Source of the DNA: Lewinellaceae bacterium
GTDB taxonomy: Bacteria > Bacteroidota > Bacteroidia > Chitinophagales > Saprospiraceae
Assembly: GCA_020636105.1 (NCBI GenBank)
Contig: JACJYL010000001.1
Location: 2,790,001 to 2,854,000 of the forward strand
Reading direction: 5' to 3'
DNA length: 64,000 nt
Every line of letters starts with the position of its first letter. Position 1 is the first letter of the stretch. This document shows, in pieces, positions 17,318 to 27,000 of this stretch. Under the pieces are notes generated by a model. It was given only the letters and a program-made list of their open reading frames with translations. It did no database searches and was not told where the DNA came from. A program made the translations under genes and the position numbers.

Positions 17318-20300
17318 ATGAAAATAAAGACTACTCTCCTGTTCCTGGCACTGTTTTGCCAGATAAGCGCCTTTTCGCAATTTGTCATTTCCGGACAGTT
17401 GAAATGGGAAGCAACTGCTGCTCCGTTTACCATTGGCGATGAAACCGTCGAAATCTGGAAATTCGACGGAGGCATCACCTCCGATCTCTATGATGGCCTT
17501 CCTTACTACCTTAAACAATTTGATCTGCCTTCCAATGGCCGTTTTGAGGTGGAAATACTTAGCACCCAATACGAACCTTTTTCCATGCAAACGACGATTG
17601 CCGACAAACATCTTGGAGAAAGGCTCGATTTCCATACAGTAGTGGGCCGTGACCGAAATGCCTATTACGGAAAGATCGCTTTTATTCCAATTGTAAAAAG
17701 AAACGGCCAATACGAACGCCTCACCGCTTTCCAGTTTCGGATCAGGTTTACTTCTGAGCCGGTTACCTCTTTCAGGGGACCCGAAAATACTGAAATTTCG
17801 GCCCTTTCCAATGGCGATATTTACAAACTGGCCATTCCCGCAACGGGTATTTATAAGCTGTCCTATAATTTTCTGAAAACTCAAATGGGCATCGCCATTG
17901 ATAATATTGACCCCAGAACGATAAAGATTTACGGTAACGAAGGTGGACAACTACCTTTTTATACTGAAGCGGAACGTTCCGATGACCTGGTGGAAAATGC
18001 CATCAGGATCGCCGGAGAAGAAGATGGCAGCTTTGATTCCGGTGACTATATCCTCTTTTATGCGGAAGGCGCCAATAAATGGACGTTCAATGAAACCAAT
18101 CAGATTTTCGAAAGAGAACAAAACATTTACGATACAAAAAATTATTATTTCCTGAAGATCAGCGCCGGCAACGGATTGCGCGTTCCTGTCCAGAACAGTT
18201 TGCCTGCTGCCGATTATTCCACCAGCGAATTTGATGATTATATGCGCTTCGAGCAGGAAAAATTAAATGTCTTCCATGAATGGGACAGAGCGGAAGGTTC
18301 CGGTCAACAATGGTTTGGCGATTATTTTAAGGTGGCCAGAACCTATGATTACGATAATATATTCAGTATTCCCAACCTGGTCACTTCGGTTCCTGTTAAA
18401 TTAAAAGCACAAATGCCGCTCAGGGCTGATGTCAGTTCCCGGTTCAATCTGATCATAAATGGACAGACCTTAAGCAGTTCCTATGCCGGAGCGATCTCTG
18501 TACTCTCGGGAAAAAACGACAACATCATCGATTATTACAAACTTGCGACCATCGATCAGGATGTCACGCTGAATTCAGGAGATATCGATATCACCGTAAC
18601 CTACCCGCTGCCCAATACTTCTCAGCCCAGCGAAGCCTGGCTGGATTACATTCAGATCAACGCCCGGCGACAACTGATCATGGCAGGAGAACAGATGCAT
18701 TTTCGTGACATCAGCAGCATAGGACAGGAGGCCACCACTTTTAACCTGGCCGGAGCCGGTAACAATATCCAGGTATGGGATATTACGGAACCCCTGCAGG
18801 TACGGCAGCAGGCCGTAACCTTAAATGGCAGCACCCTGCAATTCAATGCAGCGACCACTTCTTTAAAAAATTTCATTGCCTTTGATCCCTCACAGGGATT
18901 AATGCAACCCGAATTCATCGACAAGATCGACAACCAAAATATTCACGGCTTAACCGATGCTGACCTGGTGGTTATTTACCCGGAGGAATTCGAAACCCAG
19001 GCCATCCAGTTTGCCGAACACCGAAGCAGCCACAACAACTATAATGTGGCACTTGTCCGCATTGATCAGTTGTACAATGAATTCTCTTCCGGACGTCAGG
19101 ATCCTACCGCCATTCGTGATTTTGCGCGCATGCTTTACGACCGTTCCGCTAACTTTAAGCACATGTTGCTCTTTGGGGATGCTTCTTTTGATTTCCGCAA
19201 TATTTACGGTTTGAACAATCATTTTATTCCAACCTTTGAGCGGGACAGTTCGAACCCATTGTTCAATTTCCCGACGGATGATTATGTAGGCATCCTTTAC
19301 CACGATTCCTCCAATGATCCACTGGGAGGTAATATGAGCATTGGTGTAGGCAGGTTTCCGGTTACCAATGAAGAAAAGGCTGCGGAAATTGTCGAAAAGG
19401 TCATCATGTATGACAACCATCCCGATCGGATGAAAGACTGGCGCACCCGTATGGTTTTCCTGGGGGATGACGAAGACTCAGGTACGCATTTTGACGACGC
19501 GAACATGGCGGCAGATATCGTCCGCGATGAATTCCCTTCCTTTAATGTGGATAAATTATTTATCGATGCCTTTCCCCAGGTTTCGACCTCTGCCGGGGAG
19601 CGTTCTCCAGCGGTAACGACCAGCCTGAACAAGTCCATTTTCAAGGGCGTATTGGCCGTAACGTATCTCGGCCATGGCGGACCTAAAGGATGGGCGCAGG
19701 AGCGTATTCTGAATATTTCCGATATTCTGAACTGGAAAAACGAAGACCATTTCCCGTTGTTCATCACAGCCACCTGTTCTTTTACGGCCTTTGATGACCC
19801 CTCTTTTGTGTCGGCGGGAGAGCAGACTTTTCTCAATGCCCATGGGGGTGCCATTGCGCTTTTTACCACCACCCGGGCCGTTTACGCCAATGCGAACTCT
19901 ACCTTAACCAATGAGACGATTCGTCAACTTCTGACCCCGGCCAGCGATCATAAAAAAACCCTCGGTGATGTCTTCATTGAAGCCAAAAACATGGTGGCCA
20001 GTTCAACAGGATTAAATTCCCGCAAGTTTGCCCTGATGGGCGACCCCTCGCAAGTAGTGGCCGTGCCTCAATACAATATTATCACCACCAAAATAAACGG
20101 CAATGATGTTTCCACTTCCGAACCCGATACGATCCGTGCGCTGCAACAGGTGGTCATCGAGGGCGTTGTCTTAAAAACTGATGGCAGTATTTTTGACAAT
20201 TTCAATGGCACTATTTACCCGACGATCTACGACAAAGATCAAACTTATTCCACCCTTCAGCAGGATTCAGGAAGTCCTTTCCGGAATTTTAAAATTCAGA

Positions 20301-21181
20301 AAAATGTATTATTCAAAGGAAGGGCTACGGTGATCAACGGGCACTTTTCCTTTAACTGCATTATTCCCAAAGATATAAATTATGAATTCGGGGCGGGTAA
20401 GATCAGTTATTACGCCGCTGACCCCAACCAGATGATCGATGCAGACGGATACTCCAAAGACATCATCATCGGAGGGATCTCCCCCGCAGGATTTGCCGAC
20501 GACCAGGGACCTCAGGTGGAAGTTTTTATGAATACAGAAGATTTCGTTTTCGGAGGCATCACCAACAGTGATCCGACTTTATTGGTCAAACTATCCGACG
20601 ATAACGGCATCAACGTGGTGGGCAACAGTATCGGCCACGATTTGGAAGGGCTGGTGGATGACAATACACAGAACACTTTGGTGCTCAACGATTTTTATGA
20701 AGCTGAGTTGGACGATTACACCAAGGGAATGGTCAAATACCCGCTTTCCAAACTGGAAGAAGGCAGACACACCATGAGGATAAAAGCCTGGGATGTGGCC
20801 AATAATTCGGCCGAAGGCTACACGGAGTTTGTCGTGGCCTCCAGCGCCAATATCGCACTGGAGCATGTCTTCAATTATCCTAATCCGTTTTTTGATCATA
20901 CCTGCTTCCAGTTCGACCACAATATGCCGGGGGCTGAAATGGACGTCCTGATCCGCATTTATACGGTATCAGGCAGGCTGATCAAAACCATTGAACAAAC
21001 GCTCATTACTGACGGCGCCATCCGACAGGATGATTGCATTGAATGGGATGGAAGGGACGACTACGGTGACCGTATTGGAAAGGGCGTTTATATTTATAAA
21101 GTGCTGACAAAAGTTAAAAATACGGGAAGCAATGATTTAAAAGGAGAAAGTGCGTTTGAAAAATTAGTTATCTTAAAATAA
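17318..21181 (+). CDS. porU: T9SS sortase-like peptidase PorU
   Basis: PorU removes the T9SS sorting domain from cargo at the cell surface and attaches cargo to lipopolysaccharide. The protein is 1287 aa. An 11-residue shorter start than the longest frame is chosen because a signal peptide begins at that Met (MKIKTTLLFLALF...ISAFS). The C25 gingipain-type peptidase domain has the catalytic His in YLGHGGP (His786) and Cys in TATCSFTAFDD (Cys820). The C-terminus (VFNYPNPF...GKGVYIYKV) has the FlgD-Ig-like module typical of PorU. It is followed on the same strand, 430 bp later, by porV, its partner in the attachment complex, and is divergent from the PorP/SprF-like gene. Confidence 0.93.
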   Translation: MKIKTTLLFLALFCQISAFSQFVISGQLKWEATAAPFTIGDETVEIWKFDGGITSDLYDGLPYYLKQFDLPSNGRFEVEILSTQYEPFSMQTTIADKHLGERLDFHTVVGRDRNAYYGKIAFIPIVKRNGQYERLTAFQFRIRFTSEPVTSFRGPENTEISALSNGDIYKLAIPATGIYKLSYNFLKTQMGIAIDNIDPRTIKIYGNEGGQLPFYTEAERSDDLVENAIRIAGEEDGSFDSGDYILFYAEGANKWTFNETNQIFEREQNIYDTKNYYFLKISAGNGLRVPVQNSLPAADYSTSEFDDYMRFEQEKLNVFHEWDRAEGSGQQWFGDYFKVARTYDYDNIFSIPNLVTSVPVKLKAQMPLRADVSSRFNLIINGQTLSSSYAGAISVLSGKNDNIIDYYKLATIDQDVTLNSGDIDITVTYPLPNTSQPSEAWLDYIQINARRQLIMAGEQMHFRDISSIGQEATTFNLAGAGNNIQVWDITEPLQVRQQAVTLNGSTLQFNAATTSLKNFIAFDPSQGLMQPEFIDKIDNQNIHGLTDADLVVIYPEEFETQAIQFAEHRSSHNNYNVALVRIDQLYNEFSSGRQDPTAIRDFARMLYDRSANFKHMLLFGDASFDFRNIYGLNNHFIPTFERDSSNPLFNFPTDDYVGILYHDSSNDPLGGNMSIGVGRFPVTNEEKAAEIVEKVIMYDNHPDRMKDWRTRMVFLGDDEDSGTHFDDANMAADIVRDEFPSFNVDKLFIDAFPQVSTSAGERSPAVTTSLNKSIFKGVLAVTYLGHGGPKGWAQERILNISDILNWKNEDHFPLFITATCSFTAFDDPSFVSAGEQTFLNAHGGAIALFTTTRAVYANANSTLTNETIRQLLTPASDHKKTLGDVFIEAKNMVASSTGLNSRKFALMGDPSQVVAVPQYNIITTKINGNDVSTSEPDTIRALQQVVIEGVVLKTDGSIFDNFNGTIYPTIYDKDQTYSTLQQDSGSPFRNFKIQKNVLFKGRATVINGHFSFNCIIPKDINYEFGAGKISYYAADPNQMIDADGYSKDIIIGGISPAGFADDQGPQVEVFMNTEDFVFGGITNSDPTLLVKLSDDNGINVVGNSIGHDLEGLVDDNTQNTLVLNDFYEAELDDYTKGMVKYPLSKLEEGRHTMRIKAWDVANNSAEGYTEFVVASSANIALEHVFNYPNPFFDHTCFQFDHNMPGAEMDVLIRIYTVSGRLIKTIEQTLITDGAIRQDDCIEWDGRDDYGDRIGKGVYIYKVLTKVKNTGSNDLKGESAFEKLVILK

Positions 21182-21612
21182 AAATTGCTTTTAAACGTAA
21201 AAGTGGCAGGGTCTTTGATTGTTAGGAAAAACAGCAGGATTAATTACTATAAAAAGTATGTATTCAGTTATTGCAACAAATACCTAAACAATTAAGTAAA
21301 ACCTATTGAAAATGAAGACATAATTACCGTTTTCTTTAATAAATAGGCCTGATCTTGCTCGCCAGATATACCATTACAAATAGGAATAGTATATTTGCAG
21401 CGATTTTTGAAAAATACCTTACATCGATAATAGAACTAACGATTTATCAACAGAAAATAAAACACTGGAAGAAATTATAAATTTAAAACCAAACAAAAGG
21501 AAATCCCGCCAACGGGAAACCTATCGGGCCGGGATGATAAATTTAAAATTTTAAAGCAGATAAATCGGTGTTTAAATATTTTGTAATTCATTATTAAATG
21601 CTTGAATATCTC
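21182..21612. other. spacer between porU and porV with candidate promoter
   Basis: No gene seen. TATATTTG at 21390-21397 is a good -7 element without a clear -33; it would give porV its own transcript with a leader of about 210 nt. The leader contains GC-rich inverted segments at 21504-21535 (ATCCCG...CGGGAT) that could fold, followed by ATTTAAA-type sequence. Confidence 0.45.
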
Positions 21613-22812
21613 ATGAAGAATTTAATTATTACTACTACTTTTTTAATGGTTATGCTCGGCTTTTACCAATCAGCTGAAGCCCAATACTGCTATGAGGAGA
21701 ATGGTAAATACTACAACCTCGACGGCACCCCATGTACCAACGCTGTTTTAACGGCAGTACCTTTCCTACGTATCGTTGCCGATGCTCGTTCAGGGGCGAT
21801 GGGTGATGTAGGACTGGCGATTTCTCCGGATGCAAATTCCATGCACTTCAATGCCTCCAAACTTGCTTTTATTGAAGATAAAGCAGGTTTGTCAGCCACC
21901 TATACTCCGTGGTTGCGTTCATTGGGATTGAATGATGTTTATCTGGCTTATTTATCGGGTTTTGTAAAAACGGGTGATCTTCAAGCCATTGGATATAGCC
22001 TTCGCTATTTTTCATTGGGGAGCATTCAGTTTACAGACGCTAACGGAATGGCGCTCAACACCGGCAAACCCAATGAGTTTGAAGTTGCCCTGGCCTATTC
22101 CCGTAAACTTACCGATGATTTTTCTGCTGCTTTAACAGGAAAATTCATCTATTCCAACCTTGCTTCAGGCCAACAAACCGAGGGAGGGGATGTGATTGAG
22201 CCGGCGCTTGCAGGTGCTGCCGACCTTTCTGTATATTATCAAAATGAAATGAAATCAGGCGACAACCTAAATTTCGGATTGGCCATCACCAATATAGGAT
22301 CAAAAGTAACCTACACCAGATCTTTGCTTAAGGATTTTATCCCTACCAACCTTGGAATCGGTGCGGCTTATGAATGGCAGATCGATGATTACAACACCCT
22401 GACCATCGCTACTGATATCAACAAGTTATTGGTGCCAACTCCTTGCCAGGGAGACGGTTGTGATACAGACGGTAACGGTCCTGACTATAAAGAGATCGGC
22501 TCCATCAAGGGTATTTTCACCTCGTTTAGTGATGCTCCGGAAGGATTCAGTGAAGAGTTGAAAGAGCTCATGTACTCCTTTGGAGTAGAGTACTGGTACG
22601 ATAAGCAATTTGCTGTGAGAGCCGGTTACTTCGCCGAGCACGCTCAAAAAGGCAACAGGAAATATTTTACCGTTGGACTGGGCTTGAAATACAATATCTT
22701 TGGAATGAACATTTCTTACCTCGTTCCTACGACCACCCAACGTAATCCTTTGGACAATACGCTGCGTTTCTCCCTGTTGTTTGACTTCAGTGCTTTTGAT
22801 GCGGGGGAATAG
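21613..22812 (+). CDS. porV: T9SS outer membrane shuttle protein PorV
   Basis: PorV (LptO) is a FadL-like 14-strand outer-membrane barrel that picks up folded T9SS cargo from the translocon and delivers it to PorU. 399 aa, starting at the Met that opens a clear signal peptide (MKNLIITTT...AEA/QYC). Family segments include AVPFLRIVADARSGAMGDVG near residues 50-70 and the ISPDANSMHFNASKLAF stretch. A small acidic Cys-containing loop (CQGDGCDTDGNGPDY) is predicted extracellular. It is the second gene of the porU-porV pair, with a strong terminator behind it. Confidence 0.94.
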   Translation: MKNLIITTTFLMVMLGFYQSAEAQYCYEENGKYYNLDGTPCTNAVLTAVPFLRIVADARSGAMGDVGLAISPDANSMHFNASKLAFIEDKAGLSATYTPWLRSLGLNDVYLAYLSGFVKTGDLQAIGYSLRYFSLGSIQFTDANGMALNTGKPNEFEVALAYSRKLTDDFSAALTGKFIYSNLASGQQTEGGDVIEPALAGAADLSVYYQNEMKSGDNLNFGLAITNIGSKVTYTRSLLKDFIPTNLGIGAAYEWQIDDYNTLTIATDINKLLVPTPCQGDGCDTDGNGPDYKEIGSIKGIFTSFSDAPEGFSEELKELMYSFGVEYWYDKQFAVRAGYFAEHAQKGNRKYFTVGLGLKYNIFGMNISYLVPTTTQRNPLDNTLRFSLLFDFSAFDAGE

Positions 22813-22833
22813 TCTGGTTACTTGTTACTGGTT
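22813..22833. repeat. RCTKGTT heptamer repeat behind porV
   Basis: Three 7-bp units (TCTGGTT, ACTTGTT, ACTGGTT) begin at the first base after the porV stop codon. The same heptamer makes longer runs at 57282 and 61181. Confidence 0.55.
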
Positions 22834-22865
22834 ATTTATGAGAATATTGGCAACCACCAGATTAT

Positions 22866-22909
22866 AACAAAGAGGCCTCTGAAAATAAATTTTCAGAGGC
22901 CTCTTTGTT
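22866..22909. terminator. strong terminator between porV and rnpB
   Basis: A perfect 20-bp stem with a 4-nt loop lies between porV (plus) and rnpB (minus). A-rich and T-rich arms allow action in both directions. Confidence 0.9.
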
Positions 22910-22918
22910 ATTAAAATG

Positions 22919-23327
22919 CTACGGGCCAATAAGCCGGATCCTGTAATGCTGCCGAAGCAACATCTCTGTCATTTATCTACCCTCCGGCTCGCGCCGAAGA
23001 TCTATCTGCCTACCCCTTCGAACTTTCCTTGCGAAAAACAGGCCGGGTAAGCCTGACTTCCCTCCGGGAAGGAAACCTTCCCTTTGAGATGATCCGAATG
23101 TACATGGCATTTCAACCCACAAGGTTTACCAACCGGAACTGTTACCAGCCCGGCCGTGCGCTCTTACCGCACGTTTTCACCCTTACCCGAAGGCGGTATA
23201 TTTTCTGTTGCACTTTCTGTATCCCGACACAAGTGTCGCGACCCCAGCCGTTAGCTGGTGTGGTACCCTGCGTTGTCCGGACTTTCCTCATTTCGATTTT
23301 CATCGAACCGCGACAGAGTAGCCCGTA
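22919..23327 (-). ncRNA. rnpB: RNase P RNA (class A)
   Basis: The catalytic RNA that matures tRNA 5' ends. On the minus strand it shows the universal core GAGGAAAGTCCGGAC (complement at 23275-23289), the ACAG..CCGGCTTA 3' core near 22930-22945, and a P1 stem formed by GCTACGGGC at the 5' end and GCCCGTAGC at the 3' end (22919-22927 with 23321-23329). The length of about 410 nt fits bacterial class A. The exact 5' end is uncertain because the -7 element overlaps the outermost P1 bases. Confidence 0.95.
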
Positions 23328-23328
23328 G

Positions 23329-23336
23329 CAAATGTA
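23329..23336 (-). promoter_or_regulatory. -7 element of rnpB
   Basis: The minus strand reads TACATTTG (TAnnTTTG) immediately next to the RNA 5' end. The -33 box is weak. Confidence 0.55.
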
Positions 23337-23385
23337 AAATTAAATTCTTTTAGGTAAAGTTCCGGGGAATGGGGAGAAAAGTTTA

Positions 23386-23640
23386 TTAGTAGTGATTACG
23401 GCATTGTACAATATAAAGCGATTCAACTTCCACCTTGTAGACAATACGATGTTCAAAATTGATACGCCTGGACCACCACCCAGTCAAATCATATTTTAGT
23501 GCTTCAGGTTTACCCGTCCCCTCATAAGGTGTGCGTTCAATTTCTTTGATTAGGCTATTGATCTTTTTAAGAATCTGTTTATCGTTATTTACCCAGTATA
23601 AATAATCTTCCCAACCAGTATCTAAGAATATCTTTTTCAT
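23386..23640 (-). CDS. yoeB: YoeB-family ribosome-dependent mRNA endonuclease toxin
   Basis: An 84-aa toxin that cuts mRNA in the ribosomal A site. The length and residue numbering match E. coli YoeB exactly at the catalytic positions: Glu46, Arg65, His83 and the C-terminal Tyr84 (QCRNHY). The ATG at 23640 (MKKIFLDTGW) is preferred over an in-frame codon 7 residues upstream, because that extension would overlap the antitoxin gene. It lies 10 nt behind the yefM-like antitoxin gene, so the two form one transcript, with antitoxin made first. Confidence 0.95.
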   Translation of the reverse strand: MKKIFLDTGWEDYLYWVNNDKQILKKINSLIKEIERTPYEGTGKPEALKYDLTGWWSRRINFEHRIVYKVEVESLYIVQCRNHY

Positions 23641-23650
23641 GCCGAACAGA

Positions 23651-23905
23651 TTACGCCTCAATCAACTCCCTCTCCGTTCCCTTTCCCTCTTCGTACTGCT
23701 TAATGCCCTTTAACAATCGTTCAGCATTTTTTGGATTTCTCAATAAATAAAAAGTTTCCTGCATGGCATCATAATCACTTTTGGGCATAACAATTACGTC
23801 TTCTCCGTTTTGGCGGGTTACGTGAACTGGCTCGTGTTTGTCAAAAACAAGATCCAGGTAATATTTAAGTTTTTGCCGAAAATGACTATAGGAGGTTACA
23901 TCCAT
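23651..23905 (-). CDS. yefM: YefM-family antitoxin
   Basis: An 84-aa Phd/YefM antitoxin that neutralises YoeB and represses its own promoter. The N-terminal DNA-binding part has MDVTSYSHFRQKL and VTRQNGEDVIVMP (residues ~37-50), typical of YefM; the acidic, helical C-terminus is the toxin-binding tail. The start at 23905 is chosen by homology; a longer frame to 23950 would run through the promoter. The promoter carries two TGTACA hexamers (see separate entry), like the E. coli yefM-yoeB operator. Confidence 0.94.
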   Translation of the reverse strand: MDVTSYSHFRQKLKYYLDLVFDKHEPVHVTRQNGEDVIVMPKSDYDAMQETFYLLRNPKNAERLLKGIKQYEEGKGTERELIEA

Positions 23906-23919
23906 GATTTTATTTTTTA

Positions 23920-23950
23920 CAAATATAATCCAAACGAACCCAATGTACAA
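23920..23950 (-). promoter_or_regulatory. promoter of the yefM-yoeB operon
   Basis: On the minus strand TTG (23948-23950) and TATATTTG (23920-23927) are separated by 20 bp, a complete Bacteroidota promoter 14 bp ahead of the start codon. Confidence 0.8.
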
Positions 23951-23962
23951 GGTTGTTGTACA
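23944..23962. promoter_or_regulatory. YefM operator: two TGTACA boxes
   Basis: TGTACAA-GGTTG-TTGTACA is a perfect inverted repeat that overlaps the -33 element. Each arm contains TGTACA, itself palindromic; this hexamer is the known core of the E. coli YefM-YoeB operator, which also has two copies. Confidence 0.75.
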
Positions 23963-24067
23963 ATATTTAACAATTCTTTGTTTTTAATCTATTATTTACT
24001 ACCAGTGGCCGACCTATTTTCAGGCACGTACAAGACGTCTACCGCCAATCCGTTTCCCGTCCACCAC

Positions 24068-27000
24068 CTACTCTCCCAGCTTCCCTTCCAGTTTTTTTAA
24101 CAACAACTCCGCTGCCTTGAGTGAGGAGACGTCGTCTTTTACCATGATCAGGTATTTGAGGGATGGTTTCAGGTGCAGGCCCAGTTCTTTTCCACCCTCG
24201 GAAAGAAAAGCCATGATCTGTTTAAAGACGGCACTTTCGTAAAAGGGAGATTGAGGGTTATCAATAAAATAGCAGCGCAGTTTATTATTTTTGAGAATGA
24301 CCCGTTCAAAGCCCAGTCTTTTGCAGTGCCAGCGTAGACGCAATCCGTTGAAAAGTTCTTTGACTTGTTTCGGCAAAGTCCCGAACCGGTCAACCAGCAT
24401 TTTGGTGAAGTTATCTATAGCCTCCTCTGTTTCCAGGGCATCGAGTTGGGAATAAAGGCTGAGTCTTTCCTGTATGTTGCTGACGTATTCATCGGGGATG
24501 AGCATCTCCACATCGGTTTCGATCTGTACATCGTGAACATAGGTTCTCTCTTTTTCCATTTCTTCTTTGAAGAGGTCCCGGAACTCATTTTCTTTGAGTT
24601 CCTGTATCGCTTCCGCCAAAATACGCTGGAAGGTCTCGTAACCTATTTCTGAAATGAACCCACTCTGTTCGGCTCCGAGTAAATTGCCGGCACCCCGAAT
24701 ATCAAGGTCACGCATGGCAATCTCAAAACCGCTGCCCAGTTCCGAATGTTCCTCCAGTGCTTTCAGCCTTTTCCGGGCATCCGAAGACAAAACGGACATC
24801 GGTTGACTAAACAGGTAACAAAAAGCTTTTTGATTCGATCGTCCCACTCGTCCGCGCAATTGGTGCAGATCGCTCATCCCGAATTGGTGGGCATTATTGA
24901 TCATCATCGTATTGGCGTTGGGAATGTCCAGTCCCGTCTCAATGATGTTGGTGCACACGAGTACATCGTATTTCTTTTCGATGAAATCCATCAGGGCGGT
25001 TTCCAGTTTCCTGGCTTCCATTTGACCATGAGCAATCCCAACCACCACATCCGGACAAAGCCTTTGGATAATCGCCGCCATATCGGGGAGTGACTTCACG
25101 CGGTTGTGCACAAAAAATACCTGTCCGCCTCGATTCACTTCGTAATAAATGGCCTCCCTTATCAGTTCCTCGCTAAAAATACGCACCTCCGTATGAATAG
25201 GTTGGCGGTTGGGCGGTGCCGTCCGAATGATGGAAAGATCACGAGCCGCCATAAGCGAAAATTGCATCGTCCGGGGGATGGGGGTGGCCGTCAGGGTCAG
25301 GGTATCGACATTCACTTTCATGTTCCTCAGTTTTTCTTTTGCCACCACCCCGAATTTTTGCTCTTCATCGATGATAAACAACCCGAGGTCTTTGAATCCG
25401 ACATCTTTACCCAACAGGCCATGGGTGCCGATAACGATATCCAATGTTCCTTCCTTGAGTTTGTTGAAAACGTCTTTTTTTTCTTTAGCCGTTTTGAAAC
25501 GGTTGATGTAATCGACTGAAACGCCGAATTCCTTGAGGCGTTCGCCGAAGGTACGATAATGCTGTAGTGCAAGAATAGTGGTAGGCACCAGGATGGCTAC
25601 CTGCTTGCCCCCGATTACGGCTTTGAAAGCCGCCCGAATGGCTACTTCCGTTTTGCCAAAGCCCACATCTCCGCAGATCAGCCGGTCCATAGGATTCGGG
25701 CTCATCATATCTGCCTTCACATCATTAGTGGCTTTGAACTGATCGGGAGTATCTTCGTAAAGAAAAGAAGCTTCGAGCTCGTTTTGCATATAACCATCCT
25801 CCGGGAAAGCAAATCCCTGGGAAGCTTTTCTTTTTGCGTAGAGTTTGATCAACTCGCTGGCAATGTCTTTAACCTTTGCTTTGGTCTTATTCTTGAGCCG
25901 CTTCCAGGCATCGGATCCCAGTTTGCTGAGTTGTGGAATCGTGTCCTCCTTCCCTACGTATTTGGTGATTTTGTGCAGGGAATTGATACTCACATACAGG
26001 ACATCATTGTTTTTATAAAAAATTCTTACCGACTCCTGTACATGTCCGTTAATGTCAATTTTTTCCAGTCCGGAAAACCGCCCTACCCCGTGATCGATAT
26101 GGGTGACAAAATCTCCCGGTTTGAGTTCCCTCAGCATCCGAAGGCTGATGGCCTTATCTTTTGTGAATCCTTTTTTGAGTTTATAGCGATGAAAACGCTG
26201 GAAAATCTGGTGATCGGTATAACAGGCAATATTCATCTCCGGATCGATAAATCCTTCATGGATGGCTTTGGTCACCGGGTGGAAATCGACCTGCGCATCT
26301 AGGTCTTCAAAAATAGAATAAAAACGCTCCACCTGCTTGGTGCTGTCAGTAAAAACAAAATTTTCAAATTGTGCCGCTGTATTCTTTTTCAGGTTATCAA
26401 TCAGCAGGTTGAAATTTTTGTTGAAACTGGGTTGGGGTTTTGAATTAAATTGCAACACCTCGTCTATAGGAACTGGAATTTTGGGAGAACCGATGAAGAT
26501 CAGGTTGTGCTTTTCAATATCGCCGATCACCTCATCAGGCCTTATAAACGCCCGGTCGCGGAAGATGGTGGCCAGCTCCCCTTCATCCAGGATGGTGAGC
26601 GATTTGGAAAATTCGGCGGCTTTTTTGAGACACATCTCGAGCCGGTCCATCAGCATCTGAAAATCCTTGATCCAGATATTCGTCTCCTGCTGCAACACCT
26701 GGAACAGGGATACTTTTTGTGTTTGTTCAAATTTGGTGTGAATATTGGGAATGACCGACAACCGGGAAATGGATTTGACCGATAATTGGGTGGTGGGGTC
26801 AAAGGTCCGGATACTTTCCACCTCTTCGTCAAACAGCTCAATCCGGTAAGGGTAATCGTTGCCATAAGAGAATACATCCACAATACCTCCCCGGATGGAA
26901 AATTGCCCGGGTTCATAAACGAACTCTTCGCGGGAGAACCCGAATTCCACTAAAATATCCGTTAAGGTAGGTACATCAAGTACTTCCTTTACTTTTACTT

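Noticed and set aside
23386..23905. Recent mobile element around the toxin-antitoxin pair
   Set aside because: No transposase, integrase, terminal repeats or target duplication is visible in the flanks.
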